Part shown: positions 1 to 10,900 of the stretch, one piece after another
Numbering within the stretch: position 1 is the first letter of the stretch
How the letters are laid out: every line of letters begins with the position of its first letter
NCBI GenBank assembly: GCA_037833965.1
Contig: AP031351.1
Span: 31,322,501-31,386,500, forward strand
Direction of reading: 5' to 3'
Source: Marchantia polymorpha subsp. ruderalis
Lineage: Eukaryota; Streptophyta; Marchantiopsida; Marchantiales; Marchantiaceae
Length of the DNA stretch: 64,000 bases
Notes under the pieces: generated by a model
What the model saw: the letters and a program-made list of their open reading frames with translations, nothing else
Told to the model about the DNA's origin: nothing
Database searches by the model: none
Made by a program: the position numbers and the translations under genes

Positions 1-1134
1 TTCTTGACTTTGCGATTTCCAGTTTCCAAGATTACGCGCAAGGGCGGAGCGACCTGCAGTGAGAGTAGAGAGTGCGGAGACGAGTTGCGCAAGGATCTTG
101 GCGGACCTTGAAAGAATTGCGAGTAGCGATCTTGAGCTTGAGCGCAGAGAGAGTGAGCAGTCAGCGCTTGAGCGGCCGACGCGCAGTGGCGATTGTGAGA
201 GAGCGAGCGAAAGGGAGAACGTTTGTGTGTGCAGGCAACGCAATGTCGAAGGTTCCCCAGCTGCGAGTGTCTCCACTCAGGGTGCCGCAGATCGGTCTAC
301 GCGCATTTCAAGATGTGCTGCTGAGGCTGAAGCGGGATGTTTGACAAATGCTGAGAAAACACGGTTTCCACAGTTGACCCGGAACTATCCAGGTAGATAT
401 TCGAGGGAGGCCGAAGTAGACACGGATCCGGACGAGGAACGTGCCAGTACGCCTCCGGCTCCGGCTCCAGCAAGGGCAGCAGAAGAACGTCGAAGTGAGC
501 GCATTCGAAGAAAGCGAAAGTGGGATGAGAGACCTGAGGACAGGCAGCCGGAAGTGCCAGCTGCGCCGACTCGTGGTCGGCCCACCCCCGAGCCTCACAG
601 TCGACCAAAACAGAGGGCACGCAAAATGCCAACTGGTACTCAGGAGACCGGGCGAACTCCGACCCGGCGGAATCTCACACAGGAGGAGATAATCGCTCAG
701 ATTCTAGGGAAGAGTGCAGATACCTCTGCACAGAAGGCACCACGGCCTTCGGAAGGAGATGGACGGACTGACAGCCGGCCGACTGCGAGTCGGATGACTG
801 AAGGCCGACAAGCGGAAGGAAGGCCAACTGAACGGCGCGTTGAACCGGACAGCAGGCCGGAAGCAGAAGAGAGTTTGGCTGACGAGCCAACAATCCTCAG
901 AGGGTCGTCTTCGGCGGAAGGCACTTCCGGGAGAACGCCACGAGCAAGCAGGCCAAGTGGAGTCAAGACGCGCAGGGTGTATCCGACTCCCAGTCGGACT
1001 CCCAGTCGCCTAGAATTCAAACTTTACAAAAGTCTGTTAAACGTGACACTTTTACTCTGTGTGTTGCCTCTGTCCCTGTGGGTTCGATCTTTTTACCACC
1101 ATACTGCAGTTTTAGCCTTTGGTGGGTTATTACA
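1..1134 (+). repeat. Element 1 5' LTR, truncated by window and internally deleted
   Basis: Positions 1-333 match 8041-8373 of the 3' LTR. Positions 334-999 match 8879-9544, so 505 bp (8374-8878) are missing. From about 1003 the sequence matches 11656-11787, so a second stretch of about 2.1 kb is missing, with a short CAGTCG repeat at the breakpoint. The second deletion removes the equivalent of the TATA box at 10872. This LTR should therefore lack its own core promoter. It ends in TTATTACA at 1134. Confidence 0.9.
243..1008 (+). pseudogene. Remnant of the U3 accessory ORF in the 5' LTR
   Basis: This is the 5' LTR copy of the long ORF at 8283-10838. It starts at the conserved ATG (243, equal to 8283), which opens MSKVPQLRV. 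The 505-bp deletion after position 333 is not a multiple of three and shifts the frame, giving a stop at 342-344. Later sequence still encodes the Pro/Arg/Ser-rich middle part in another frame, and the acidic and coiled-coil C-terminal parts are deleted. It cannot encode the full protein. Confidence 0.8.
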
Positions 1135-1135
1135 T

Positions 1136-1154
1136 AAGGAGCCGACAACTTCTT
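1136..1154 (+). promoter_or_regulatory. Hairpin between 5' LTR and PBS
   Basis: AAGGAG - CCGACAA loop - CTTCTT lies in the 22-nt spacer between LTR end and PBS. The stem is six pairs in RNA, one of them G.U. The array elements have the same loop with a fully Watson-Crick stem (AAGAAG/CTTCTT). Conservation of both arms suggests a structured element next to the primer site. The role is inferred. Confidence 0.5.
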
Positions 1155-1156
1155 TT

Positions 1157-1174
1157 TGGCGCCGCTGCCGGGGA
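1157..1174 (+). promoter_or_regulatory. Primer-binding site, tRNA-Asp type
   Basis: TGGCGCCGCTGCCGGGGA is complementary to the 3' end of plant tRNA-Asp apart from one position (the usual plant PBS is TGGCGCCGTTGCCGGGGA). It lies 22 nt downstream of the LTR end. The same PBS and spacing occur in the array elements. Confidence 0.88.
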
Positions 1175-1217
1175 CAGTGCGTCAACACCAGAATACTTGA
1201 GCAGCAATGCTCGGTGA

Positions 1218-4045
1218 ATGTCGACGAGCGATAGTGTGGGAAACCTGAGTGCGAGAGCCACACAGAAACTCCGTCGAGATTTAGAAAAAGCCGTGGAAAC
1301 AAAACGGCGAACTAAAAAGAAGACTCCCGGTGAAGACTCTGCAGAAAGATCGCCATCACCGACTACTAGAAGACAAAGGCGTTCCAGTTCACCTACCGAG
1401 AGCATTGAGCTAACAGTTCTATTGGACATTCCTCCGACAGAAACTCTTCCTGAGTTTGGCCAACCTAGGATCAGTCCGTCGACGGGATCACCGATGGCAG
1501 ACCATCAAGCCAATCTCCGCCAGGTGTTTTCCCAACCTACCACCAAACATTCGTATCCAAGATACACGGGAACGGGCGACGACGATGATGCAGATTCATA
1601 CATAAAGCTCTTCGAGTCTGTCTCCATCGCCAATCGTGAGACCAGTGATGAAGACCGACTACGAATCTTTCCTAGCCTGCTACGCAGACGAGCGCGTAGC
1701 TGGTACAACCATGAGAGCACCGACCCCACTGGCATCCGGACCTGGGCTCAGCTCAAGGAAAAGTTCCTGAGGCGGTTTCGCGAACTCGGATATGACAGTC
1801 GAGTACTGACCCGGCTTCGAAATCTTCGACGCGAGCGGAAGGAGAATCTTTGAGACTATACTGAGAGATTTCAAGACCTTCTAGATCGAATTCCGAAGAC
1901 AGGCCCAGGAGAACCATATTCGGTACAACAAGCAGTGGATTGGTATGTGACAGGGCTCTCAAGAGAAATGGAGACCTTCTGTAGGAGAGGCAAGACTGAC
2001 ACAATCCAAGATGTGATAGCTTCCGCGGAGACCTTTGAGACGTCAACCCTTGACACTCGAAGACGCGACCGACGGTCGACGAAGAAGAAATCGCAAGGCG
2101 GACGTCGGAAGAGAAGGAACTCGCCTTCCTCGACAGAAGAATCAAGCTCCTCCGAATCCAGTTCTTCCTCAGAAGAGGAAGAGGACTCGTCATCTTCAGA
2201 AGAAGAAAGACGGAAGAAGAAACGCAGTTGATCAAGAAGAAGGATCGAGGTAAGGGAATCCCAGTGAAGACTCAAGGGGACATCGCAGCCAAGGTAGACA
2301 ACCTGGTGAAGAATTTTGCGGACCTGAAAGTTCATGTAGTGGGAGGCCAAGACCGACGTAAATCACCTGCGAGACAACGAGCGAATCTCTGGTGTACTAC
2401 GTGCGGACAGGTGGGACATGCCAACACGGAGTGCATGTCCGCGCGGCCATCTTACCCAGTGAATGCGGTCGAATGGGCACCACAGTGGGAGAATCCCATG
2501 TATTATGCTGAGCCGCCCATGTATTATGCTGAGCAGGTTGAGGACACCGCCTACTCGGTACAGACAGCTCCAGCTACAACTCCGAACCCACCGGTGCATA
2601 TACCGCGCTTTGTTCCGAGGGAAATGGCGGGTACACTCCCACCAAGACGCATGGCACCTCCAGGCAATCACAACCAACCTCGACCACAATTCGATGGTTG
2701 CTACAACTGCGGAGACATGGGACATTACGCGCCAAGCTGTCCCCACCCGAGGAAGCCAATGGGGTATGCACCGTTGTGCAGCAATTGCAAGAAGTCTGGA
2801 CATACAGCAGCCGAATGTGATCAGCCACAACTCCCTAGGCCAGCCGTGCGTTTCGTATCGACACCTGGCAAGGAAGAGGTGCAGGTCAACCAGGTAGAAC
2901 TGAGTCTGGACCCAGCTGAAGGAAACGAAGTATGGCCAGAGGAAGAAGTAATGTGCGGTCGGGTAGAAACCCGAAGTTCGAAGAGGAGAGGAGAAGACCA
3001 CGAGGACACTCGCCGCCTCGAGCGTAGGGAAGAGAGGAGGAAGTCTAAACAAGTTAGAGAAGGCCAAAGGAGAAGGCCGGGTACACCTCCGGCTATGAGA
3101 AACACCCAACCGGAGCAGAACTCAGAGAAGGCGGACAAGTATTCGGAAGAGTCCCGGACTCGAGACTACCTTCCGGACATCAAAGATGAGGTGAGTCACC
3201 TCATCAAGGAAGCACTGGGCGCCGGAATGACATCCGACGACCGGAAGGCGGTTAGGCCCCCTACACCACTTCCGACCGCGAGTACAGGGAAACTTCCGGC
3301 TGTGACTTCCAACACTTCCTACGACATAGTGGAGGACATAGGGAGTCAGAGGGCAAATATTTCCTTCCACCAATTGTTGGAAGACAATAAGACGTACAGA
3401 AGGATGCTGATGCTTTCGTTGCGCCGACCACGCAAACCCCGAAAAGAGAAACTTCCGGCTGTGTACAGAGTGGAAGGAGGAGACCTGGGACCTCCAGAGA
3501 TCGAAGTAGAGATCGGAGGCTGCGTCATACAGAAGGTACCAGTGGACTCCGGCTCGGGCGTGAATATCATGACCGAGGAGACAGCGAACTCCTTGGGGTT
3601 CCAGACCTTCGAGCCTACATCCCGAGTGTTGCGACTGGCCGATCAAACACGCAGAATGCCACTAGGAATGTTGAGCAATGTGAGAACCAACATTGGAGGA
3701 GTGGACTTTCAACTGTCCTACATAATACTGCAACCTCTGATGAAGAAAGGTTATGATGTGCTGCTTGGCAGACCGTGGCTATACGATGCCAAAGCAAGGT
3801 GTGACTGGAGTAGGAAGAGATTACAGTTCCGTAGCCCTGCGGACCCTCCGACTGTCATTACCGTACCGTGGACCAAGGTACCACATGAGGGCGAAACACC
3901 TTCCACCACCTCCGGTTACACAACTGGAGGGGAGACCAGCTCATCATGCACCTCAAAGACCGAAACGTCGGAGGAATTTGTGGGCTACGTCACTTGCTGC
4001 TCCATTGAGGAGGAAGGAGACGAGGTGTATCCGGATGACGAATAG
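1218..4045 (+). pseudogene. gag-pro: Element 1 gag-protease, broken by one stop and one frameshift
   Basis: The ATG at 1218 matches the array gag start (MST...). The gag capsid region (SYIKLFESVSIANRE, ARSWYNHES) is followed by an acidic Ser/Glu tract. Three CCHC zinc knuckles follow (CTTCGQVGHANTEC, CYNCGDMGHYAPSC, CSNCKKSGHTAAEC) and then an aspartic protease with DSGSGVNIM. The reading frame breaks twice. CTT TGA at 1851-1853 replaces the CTT CGA of the array elements, a C-to-T change at a CpG. A net frameshift near 2220-2232 follows the acidic tract. From 2228 the frame stays open through the protease to TAG at 4043-4045. No full Gag can be made, although the protease end and downstream pol remain open. 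Confidence 0.9.
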
Positions 4046-4051
4046 CAACTA
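4043..4051 (+). promoter_or_regulatory. Leaky-stop context UAG CAA CUA between gag-pro and pol
   Basis: The gag-pro stop TAG is followed by CAA CTA, which fits the CAR-YYA readthrough consensus known from tobamoviruses. Pol continues in the same frame with no further stop. The array elements have TAG CAA TTA at the same place, so the context is kept across diverged elements. Readthrough itself is inferred. Confidence 0.75.
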
Positions 4052-6886
4052 GCAGCCGGACTGGGCAGAAGCGAGATCAGTCACACAGAGGGGATTGTTG
4101 ACCCGAGTGATTGCTGCGAACTGCAACTCAGTCCAGGTAAAGGCTTGAAGGTGTCAAGCCAGGTACAAGGAGAAGAGTTGAACAGGGTACAGGCGTTTCT
4201 TCGCCAGTATGAGGATGTCTTCGCATGGAAGATTGAAGACATGAAAGGCATACCTGCAAGGTATGGAGAGCACAGGATCGACTTGTTGGACGAGGCAGTT
4301 CCGGTTCGCCAGCGCCAATACAGGCTCAACCCAAAATATTCATTATTGGTGAAGGACGAAATCGATAAGTACCTGAGCGCAGGAATAATCTACCCGGTAC
4401 TAAGTAGCGAGTGGGTGTCGCCTATCGTGATCGTACCCAAGAAACTGACAGGTAAGATCCGGGTGTGCCAGGACTTCCGAAAGCTGAACGCAGCAACGAG
4501 GAAGGACCATCACCCTCTCCCTTTCACGGACTCTATTTTGGACCATGTCGCAGGGCATGAATGCTACAGTTTCCTAGACGGATTCTCCGGCTACAACCAG
4601 GTGTCCATCAGGGAACAGGACAAGGACAAAACAACCTTCACGACCGACTGGGGAACCTATGCTTATCACAAGATGCCGTTCGGGCTGTGCAACGCGCCAG
4701 CGACGTTCCAGCGGATGATGACAAACATCTTCCAAGAGCACCTGAGGAAGTTCCTAGAAATTTTCATCGACGACTTTTGTGTCTTCGGTAAGAGGTCGGA
4801 GCACCTTAACCATCTTCGGCAAACGTTCGACAGATGTAGGGAGAGCAGCTTGTCCTTACACCCTGAGAAGTGTTTTTTCTTCATGACCAGCGGAATCCTG
4901 CTGGGGCACCGAGTTTTGTCCGATGGCATTGCAGTGGATGTAGAGAAGGTGAAGATTATTCTCGAACTTCAGCCGCCAACGAATCTGCGTGAGTTGAGGG
5001 CCTTCCTTGGCCATGTAGGTTATTACAGAAGGTTCATAAATATGTACGCCATCTTGGCAGCCGATCAGATGAAGCTGCTTAAGAAGGAGGAACCCTATGT
5101 GTGGGGCAGAGAGCAACAGCTGGCCTTTGAAACGCTCAAAGCCAAACTGACGACTGCTCCGGTTCTGAGAAGTCCGGATTGGAATAGACCTTTCCATGTC
5201 TATGTAGACACGTCGGCATTTGCAATCGGAGTGGTTCTCAGTCAGAAGGACGACAACAAGAAAGACTACCCGATTTACTTCACGAGTCGTCAGTTGTCAG
5301 CAGCAGAGAAGAAGTACACGACAACTGAGAGGGAGGCGTTGGGAATGGTGTACTCCTGTAAGAAGTTCCGACATTATTTGATCTGCTATGAGTTCGTGTT
5401 TCATGTAGATCATTACGCCTTACAGCACCTGGTGAAGAAGGCGGATCTGTCCGGACGAATTGCCAGGTGGGTACTACTGCTGCAGGAATTCACCTACACT
5501 GTACAGACAAGGAAAGGCGTTCACCATGAGAACGCGGACTACCTCTCCCGACTATGGACCGAACCCATAGAGGAGGAAGTAGTGGATGATTTTCCCGACG
5601 AGCAACTTTTTCAGTTGTCCGCCAGCCATGAGTCCAGGTACGCGGACTTATACAGGTTTCTGCTCACACTCCAATGTCCGGAAGGATTGGATGCGGAGCA
5701 GCGCACAGTCTTCGTTCATAAAGCGGGACCTTACCAGCTTCAACAGGGGGTCTTGTTCAAGAAAATGGCAGACGAGAGGCTGTGCAGATGTCTAGAGGAG
5801 TTCGAAGTCCCGCGAGTTGTCAAAGCCATGCACACAGAAGACGCTGGTGGTCATTACGCCACCAGAAATACAGTGACCAAAATTGTGAATGCAGGATACT
5901 GGTGGCCGACAATGTTCAAAGATGTACACGACTACGTTCGCAAATGCGACAGCTGCCAGAGGACGGGAAGGCCGACTCCGACCACGAGATGGCCTCTTAC
6001 ACCAATCATGCCATTGGCACCATTTGAAAAATGGGGGATCGACTTCGTGGGACCAATACAACCTGTCACTAAAGGCACGCGCAGGCACTACATATTGGTA
6101 GCAACAGACTATGCGACCAAGATGGTGGAGGCAGAGGCCACAAGGCACGACGACGCAGCCGCAGTAGCACGGTTCCTATTCGAATCAATCATCACACGCT
6201 ACGGGTGCCCCCTAGAAATAGTCAGTGACAGGGGAACGCACTTTCTGAATAAGGTGATAGAGAGTTTGACGCGGCACTTCCAGATTAAGCATCGGAAGAC
6301 TACTCCATACAACCCCAAGGCAAATGGTCTGACAGAGAAGTCCAATGGATTACTCTGTAAGATACTCCTCAAGGTGACTGTAAACCATGCTCATGACAGG
6401 GACACCAAGCTACCGGCCGCCTTATGGGCATATAGAACGGCAGAAAAAGTCACCACCAGGCAAACACCTTACTTTCTAGTTTATGGGCAGCATCCGATCT
6501 TACCCATCGAATTCGAGATACCTACGAAGAGGACCTTAGATCAGAGAAGGCTGGACGCGGAAGAAAGTCAGGCATATCGACTGCAAGAAGTAATGGCACT
6601 GGAGGAAAGACGTCAAGAGGCCGAAGATCGAACAAAGCAATTACAACTCAGGCGGAAGGAGAAGTACGATCGAAGACTCAAACCAGTACTGCTGGAGAAG
6701 GGCGACTTGGCTCTGCTATACGATAGCAGACATGCTAGATTTCCAGGCAAGCTCCACTTGAGATGGATGGGACCTTACAAGGTGATAGAAGTTTTCCCAA
6801 ATGGATCCATCCAACTCGCAGAACTGACAGGAGAATGGCTAGGCACCCGCGTGAACGGATGGCGTCTGAAGAAATACCACGTGTAA
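4046..6886 (+). CDS. pol: Element 1 pol: reverse transcriptase, RNase H, integrase
   Basis: The frame is open from the codon after the gag-pro TAG to TAA at 6884-6886 (946 codons). No plausible ATG opens it, so I annotate it as a readthrough product. RT: VSPIVIVPKK, LDGFSGYNQ, MPFGLCNAPATFQ and FIDD (about residues 240-243 from the UAG), with Phe in place of the Tyr of YxDD. RNase H follows (YVDTSAFAIG, TEREALG). Integrase has an HHCC zinc finger (His in AMHTED, CDSCQRTG) and a core with D (DFVGP), D (SDRGTHF) and E (TEKSNG), the last two separated by 35 residues. The C-terminus is VNGWRLKKYHV without chromodomain. It is intact although gag upstream is dead. It would make cDNA and insert it in the nucleus if supplied with Gag. 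Confidence 0.92.
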   Translation, partial: QLAAGLGRSEISHTEGIVDPSDCCELQLSPGKGLKVSSQVQGEELNRVQAFLRQYEDVFAWKIEDMKGIPARYGEHRIDLLDEAVPVRQRQYRLNPKYSLLVKDEIDKYLSAGIIYPVLSSEWVSPIVIVPKKLTGKIRVCQDFRKLNAATRKDHHPLPFTDSILDHVAGHECYSFLDGFSGYNQVSIREQDKDKTTFTTDWGTYAYHKMPFGLCNAPATFQRMMTNIFQEHLRKFLEIFIDDFCVFGKRSEHLNHLRQTFDRCRESSLSLHPEKCFFFMTSGILLGHRVLSDGIAVDVEKVKIILELQPPTNLRELRAFLGHVGYYRRFINMYAILAADQMKLLKKEEPYVWGREQQLAFETLKAKLTTAPVLRSPDWNRPFHVYVDTSAFAIGVVLSQKDDNKKDYPIYFTSRQLSAAEKKYTTTEREALGMVYSCKKFRHYLICYEFVFHVDHYALQHLVKKADLSGRIARWVLLLQEFTYTVQTRKGVHHENADYLSRLWTEPIEEEVVDDFPDEQLFQLSASHESRYADLYRFLLTLQCPEGLDAEQRTVFVHKAGPYQLQQGVLFKKMADERLCRCLEEFEVPRVVKAMHTEDAGGHYATRNTVTKIVNAGYWWPTMFKDVHDYVRKCDSCQRTGRPTPTTRWPLTPIMPLAPFEKWGIDFVGPIQPVTKGTRRHYILVATDYATKMVEAEATRHDDAAAVARFLFESIITRYGCPLEIVSDRGTHFLNKVIESLTRHFQIKHRKTTPYNPKANGLTEKSNGLLCKILLKVTVNHAHDRDTKLPAALWAYRTAEKVTTRQTPYFLVYGQHPILPIEFEIPTKRTLDQRRLDAEESQAYRLQEVMALEERRQEAEDRTKQLQLRRKEKYDRRLKPVLLEKGDLALLYDSRHARFPGKLHLRWMGPYKVIEVFPNGSIQLAELTGEWLGTRVNGWRLKKYHV

Positions 6887-6910
6887 ATGTTCGCGTGGGC
6901 GCTCACAATT

Positions 6911-6923
6911 GAGGAGGGGGGCA
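6911..6923 (+). promoter_or_regulatory. Polypurine tract (plus-strand primer)
   Basis: GAGGAGGGGGGCA lies immediately upstream of the 3' LTR start TGTGGTA at 6924. The identical tract lies at the same place in the array elements. Confidence 0.88.
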
Positions 6924-7084
6924 TGTGGTAACACACTTTTTGTTTTTTTTTCAGAATTTAAACAATTTTAGAAAACTAGTACCGAAGCAGTGTTTGTAGT
7001 TAGAAAAGGGTACGTTAAATAGAGTGGATTGATGAAATTGTCACGAGGACACAAAGAATCACGTAGTCGGATGTACCAACGCCA

Positions 7085-7800
7085 ATGTCTTCGGCGCCTT
7101 CGGCAAAAGCTCCTTTTCTGAGGTGTCTCTACTCACGCGCCTCCAGCGTATAAGGAAGCTACGCTTCCGGCGCAGACACCTCAGGAGGAGGTTTTGCTAA
7201 AGACGTCAGGAGAAGGGCCCGGACCTCTAAAGGCATCCGACCATGAGTGCGCCTTCGGCGAAGCGCCGCTAGCGCGGAAAGGGAAAACCTTCATAACAAT
7301 CGGGATACACTGTAGATCCAGTTGGTTGAAGTCGCATTAGAAAGAGGTCGGGACGCTCGTTCTAACGAGCCCAAGAGCGTCGGAGATGGATCAGGGACGG
7401 AGAAGTTATGAGCATCGGAAAACTCGTAGCCGGACATGCGCCGTTCGCGCTAGGGTTCACAGCCGGAAAGGATTCCCGTACGCCTTCGGCGATGCGCCTC
7501 CGGCGGAATCACGCGCTCATAGGAGGAAACCAACTCAGAGTCGGAAGCGCCTTTGGCGGCTGTTCATGGAAGGAAAGCGCCGGTCGGATGTACGCCTCCG
7601 ACGTGGCGCTGACGGCCGGATGCGCTGTCATGAGTTGCGCTGGCGGATATGCGCCGGCAGCAACGGACGAGGCATAAAGGACAAAATAAGCGGTGCGACT
7701 GCGCGCCGGCGTAATTCGCTCCGACCAGATGTGCGCCTCCAGCAAGGCGCCGACGGATAATGAACGCACCAGCGGCGACACACCTCCGGTGAGGGACGGG
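7085..7800 (+). repeat. Cluster of short GC palindromes in U3 of element 1
   Basis: Many 10-14 bp inverted repeats of the form CGCC-N3-GGCG lie here, for example around 7090-7105, 7250-7270, 7480-7505 and 7550-7620, with variants such as GCCTCCGGCGG. No coding region of convincing type is present between 6924 and 8282. The same CGCCTTCGGCG unit recurs inside the accessory ORF and in the array LTRs. Confidence 0.6.
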
Positions 7801-8282
7801 TTAGGAAAAGACAACAGGGCTGACGTAAACCCTGCAGCGGACTCGAGTCCGGAAGGTGGCGGCGGCGGGAGAATTCAACGTTTACGCATGCGAATGCGCG
7901 CAGTGCGGAGACGTGAATTCGCGCATGCAAAGGGCGAACCGTTAAGCCGTATAGCCGGCTGCGTACGTTGTAACCAGTAAGAACGTTGGACGTTCTTGAA
8001 ATCGGAGAAGAAAAGGCTGCGCTCCAGTCTCATTCTCTCATTCTTGACTTTGCGATTTCCAGTTTCCAAGATTACGCGCAAGGGCGGAGCGACCTGCAGT
8101 GAGAGTAGAGAGTGCGGAGACGAGTTGCGCAAGGATCTTGGCGGACCTTGAAAGAATTGCGAGTAGCGATCTTGAGCTTGAGCGCAGAGAGAGTGAGCAG
8201 TCAGCGCTTGAGCGGCCGACGCGCAGTGGCGATTGTGAGAGAGCGAGCGAAAGGGAGAACGTTTGTGTGTGCAGGCAACGCA

Positions 8283-10838
8283 ATGTCGAAGGTTCCCCAG
8301 CTGCGAGTGTCTCCACTCAGGGTGCCGCAGATCGGTCTACGCGCATTTCAAGATGTGCTGCTGAGGCTGAAGCTCGATTTTCTTTTATGGGGGTGGAACT
8401 GGACATGTCCGGAGATGGTGCGCGAGTATCTGCAGGAGAGACACAAGCCTTCTCGCGGATTCCGCCCACACCCAGAGAGATGGGACATTTGCAACTGGGC
8501 GCAGGTGTTGGGCAGGTGTGCCGGCGAGGAAGGGGATCTCCTCTTCGAGGCCGATAGCGTGAAGGTGTCCCAGGAGGAAGAAGTCTCTTACAATGAGCTC
8601 TTCAAAGTTGCCAGACATCCCAAGAACGGTTTCCGGACACGGGATTACAAGGATCGATTGCGGAGAAATGTCGCGACGGCATTGCTGCAGATATTGCAGC
8701 CGACCAAGACCGCTTACATGCATGGTTGGCAGGTAGAGTTTGTGGAGCTAGTGTTGTCAGGAGCTCCAGTGCATTGGGCACGGCTCCTGTGGAAGGTGAC
8801 GCGCCAACATGCGCAAGAAGAGAAGGGAGGAACCCTCAACCATCTATCGCCTTACTTAATCGTGTTTTATCGGGCGATGGGATGTTTGACAAATGCTGAG
8901 AAAACACGGTTTCCACAGCTGACCCGGAACTATCCAGGTAGATATTCGAGGGAGGCCGAAGTAGACACGGATCCGGACGAGGAACCTGCCAGTACGCCTC
9001 CGGCTCCGGCTCCAGCAAGGGCAGCAGAAGAACGTCGAAGTGAGCGCATTCCGCGAAAGCGAAAGTGGGATGAGAGACCTGAGGACAGGCTGCCGGAAGT
9101 GCCAGCTGCGCCGACTCGTGGTCGGCCCACCCCCGAGCCTCACAGTCGACCAAAACAGAGGGCACGCAAAATGCCAACTGGTACTCAGGAGACCGGGCGA
9201 ACTCCGACCCGGCGGAATCTCACACAGGAGGAGATAATCGCTCAGATTCTAGGGAAGAGTGCAGATACCTCTGCACAGAAGGCACCACGGCCTTCGGAAG
9301 GAGATGGACGGACTGACAGCCGGCCGACTGCGAGTCGGATGACTGAAGGCCGACAAGCGGAAGGAAGGCCAACTGAACGGCGCGTTGAACCGGACAGCAG
9401 GCCGGAAGCAGAAGAGAGTTTGGCTGACGAGCCAACAATCCTCAGAGGGTCGTCTTCGGCGGAAGGCACTTCCGGGAGAACGCCACGAGCAAGCAGGCCA
9501 AGTGGAGTCAAGACGCGCAGGGTGTATCCGACTCCCAGTCGGACAACTGCTGGTCGGCCGACTGCGAGTCGGACAACAGAGAGTCGGCCGGATTCGCCGA
9601 CTGCGAGACAGATGGGGCCAACGACCAGTGTGCGGACGCCTTCGGCGGACGCACCCTCAACAAGGACACCTTCCGCGCAGATTGCGCCGGAAGGACAGGC
9701 AGCAGAAGCGGGCGGTGCAAGAGTGACAAAAGTCACTGCGGCGTCGACCCCTTAAGAAACCGAAGATCGAGCCGGAACAGGGGCTCAAGCAGTGGGATCT
9801 CCCACTGCCCTGGATATTTTAGCAGGCAGTGGAGCAGCAGTCGCAGCGGAAGCTGCTGCGCGCCACAGTTCCAGGGAGTCGCCAAGGGATTCGGTGGCGA
9901 CTGAAATCCTCGAGACTGAGGATGATACGAGCTCGGAAGAGCAGGAAGCGGATTCGGTGCAGAAAACGCCAACAGGGGTGCTGTGCGAACAGATAGTTCC
10001 ACTCCTGCGATATCTGGATCGCAAGACATCCAAATACGCAAGTGCTTTAAAACCGCAGTCTTATGTGGAGACTATCAGGCGAAGGACGAGGAGCAAGGTG
10101 GCAAAGTGGGCCTCTAGTTGCCAAGTATATGTGGATAGGAACACCGCCCTCCGACAACACCTGGCGGTCAGCCAGAAGCTATACCAAGCCTTGCAGCAGC
10201 AGAGGGAGGATGCGGCGACGAAAAGTCAGGCGGATGCCGAGCTAATACGAGCAAAGATCGAGTCAGAATTGCAGGAGGAGCGGAGACAGAACCAAGTCCT
10301 AGCAGCCGAGCTTGCGCGCCAGACGCGCGCCTTAGAAGAAAGTCAAAAAGCCCGCAAGGAGGATGAGGAGTTGTTGCGCACCTTGCAATCCGAGTGCTCG
10401 GATTTAAGGGCACAACGTGCGGAATTAGAAATGCAGCTGGCAAAGGTGGAGAGCAGTTGCAGGGCGCGAGGAGAGTTGGCGGCACAGGTGACTCGTTGTC
10501 TAAAAGGATACGCCCATTGGGAGATGGCAGCTCAAGAGAGGATCACACTCAGAGAGTTTGAGCTTCGGGCGGCGGCATTGACGGAGGGTGACAGTCGGAG
10601 TCGGCGGCGAGTGGCGAGAAAATTAGAAACCTTCTTGTCGGGTGCGCGGGACACTATGGCGCACTTGCAGTCGGAAGTCACCACAGCGCTCCGACGCCTG
10701 GGGTTACGCAGCCGGTCGGAAGACTGGCAAGGTAGAGACAGTAAGCGGAGCAGTCCGGCGCGCAGGAGGCGCAGCACCGGATCTGCTGAGTGCAGTAGAG
10801 TAGTTTGGTTTCGCGCAGATGCTGCGAGTGGTAGATAG
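8283..10838 (+). pseudogene. U3 accessory ORF of element 1, interrupted by one TAA
   Basis: This is the homologue of the array's 1040-codon U3 ORF. The frame is open from upstream of 8283 to 9752, meets TAA at 9753-9755, then runs open in the same frame from 9756 to TAG at 10836-10838. I chose ATG 8283 because this Met (NAM-S/T) is shared with the array protein (its Met85) and no ATG lies upstream in the open frame. Conserved parts are PLRVPQIGLRAF, LDFLLWGWN, NWAQVLGRCAG, RDYKDRLRR, EEKGGTLNHLSPYLI, PGRYSREAEVDTD and a basic IPRKRKW motif. After the TAA come PTALDILA, an acidic stretch, a long heptad-rich coiled coil and the C-terminal block CLKGYAHWE...DSRSRRRVARKLETFLS. The stop lies in the low-complexity linker, so two partial products are imaginable. 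I do not know a function. Confidence 0.75.
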
Positions 10839-10871
10839 GATAGCGTAGTGCTAGTTAGGATCTTTTGAGGG

Positions 10872-10900
10872 TATAAAGTAGATCAAGGCGTTTTGCCTTG
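10872..10900 (+). promoter_or_regulatory. TATA box and downstream hairpin in element 1 3' LTR
   Basis: TATAAAGT (10872-10879) is followed 12 nt after its first base by CAAGGC-GTTTT-GCCTTG (10884-10900), a perfect six-pair stem with a five-base loop. The array LTRs have TATAAAAT at the same spacing from CCAGGC-GTTTT-GCCTGG. Two opposing bases differ together and keep pairing. Transcription should start about 25-30 bases from the TATA box, near the end of the hairpin. This places the accessory ORF in U3 and 10901-11787 in R/U5, where I see no gene. Confidence 0.65.

Noticed and set aside
9753-9761. TAA in the element 1 accessory ORF as a second programmed readthrough site
   Set aside because: The context TAA GAA ACC does not fit the CARYYA rule, and the array homologue has no stop there. 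It is more likely a simple nonsense mutation.
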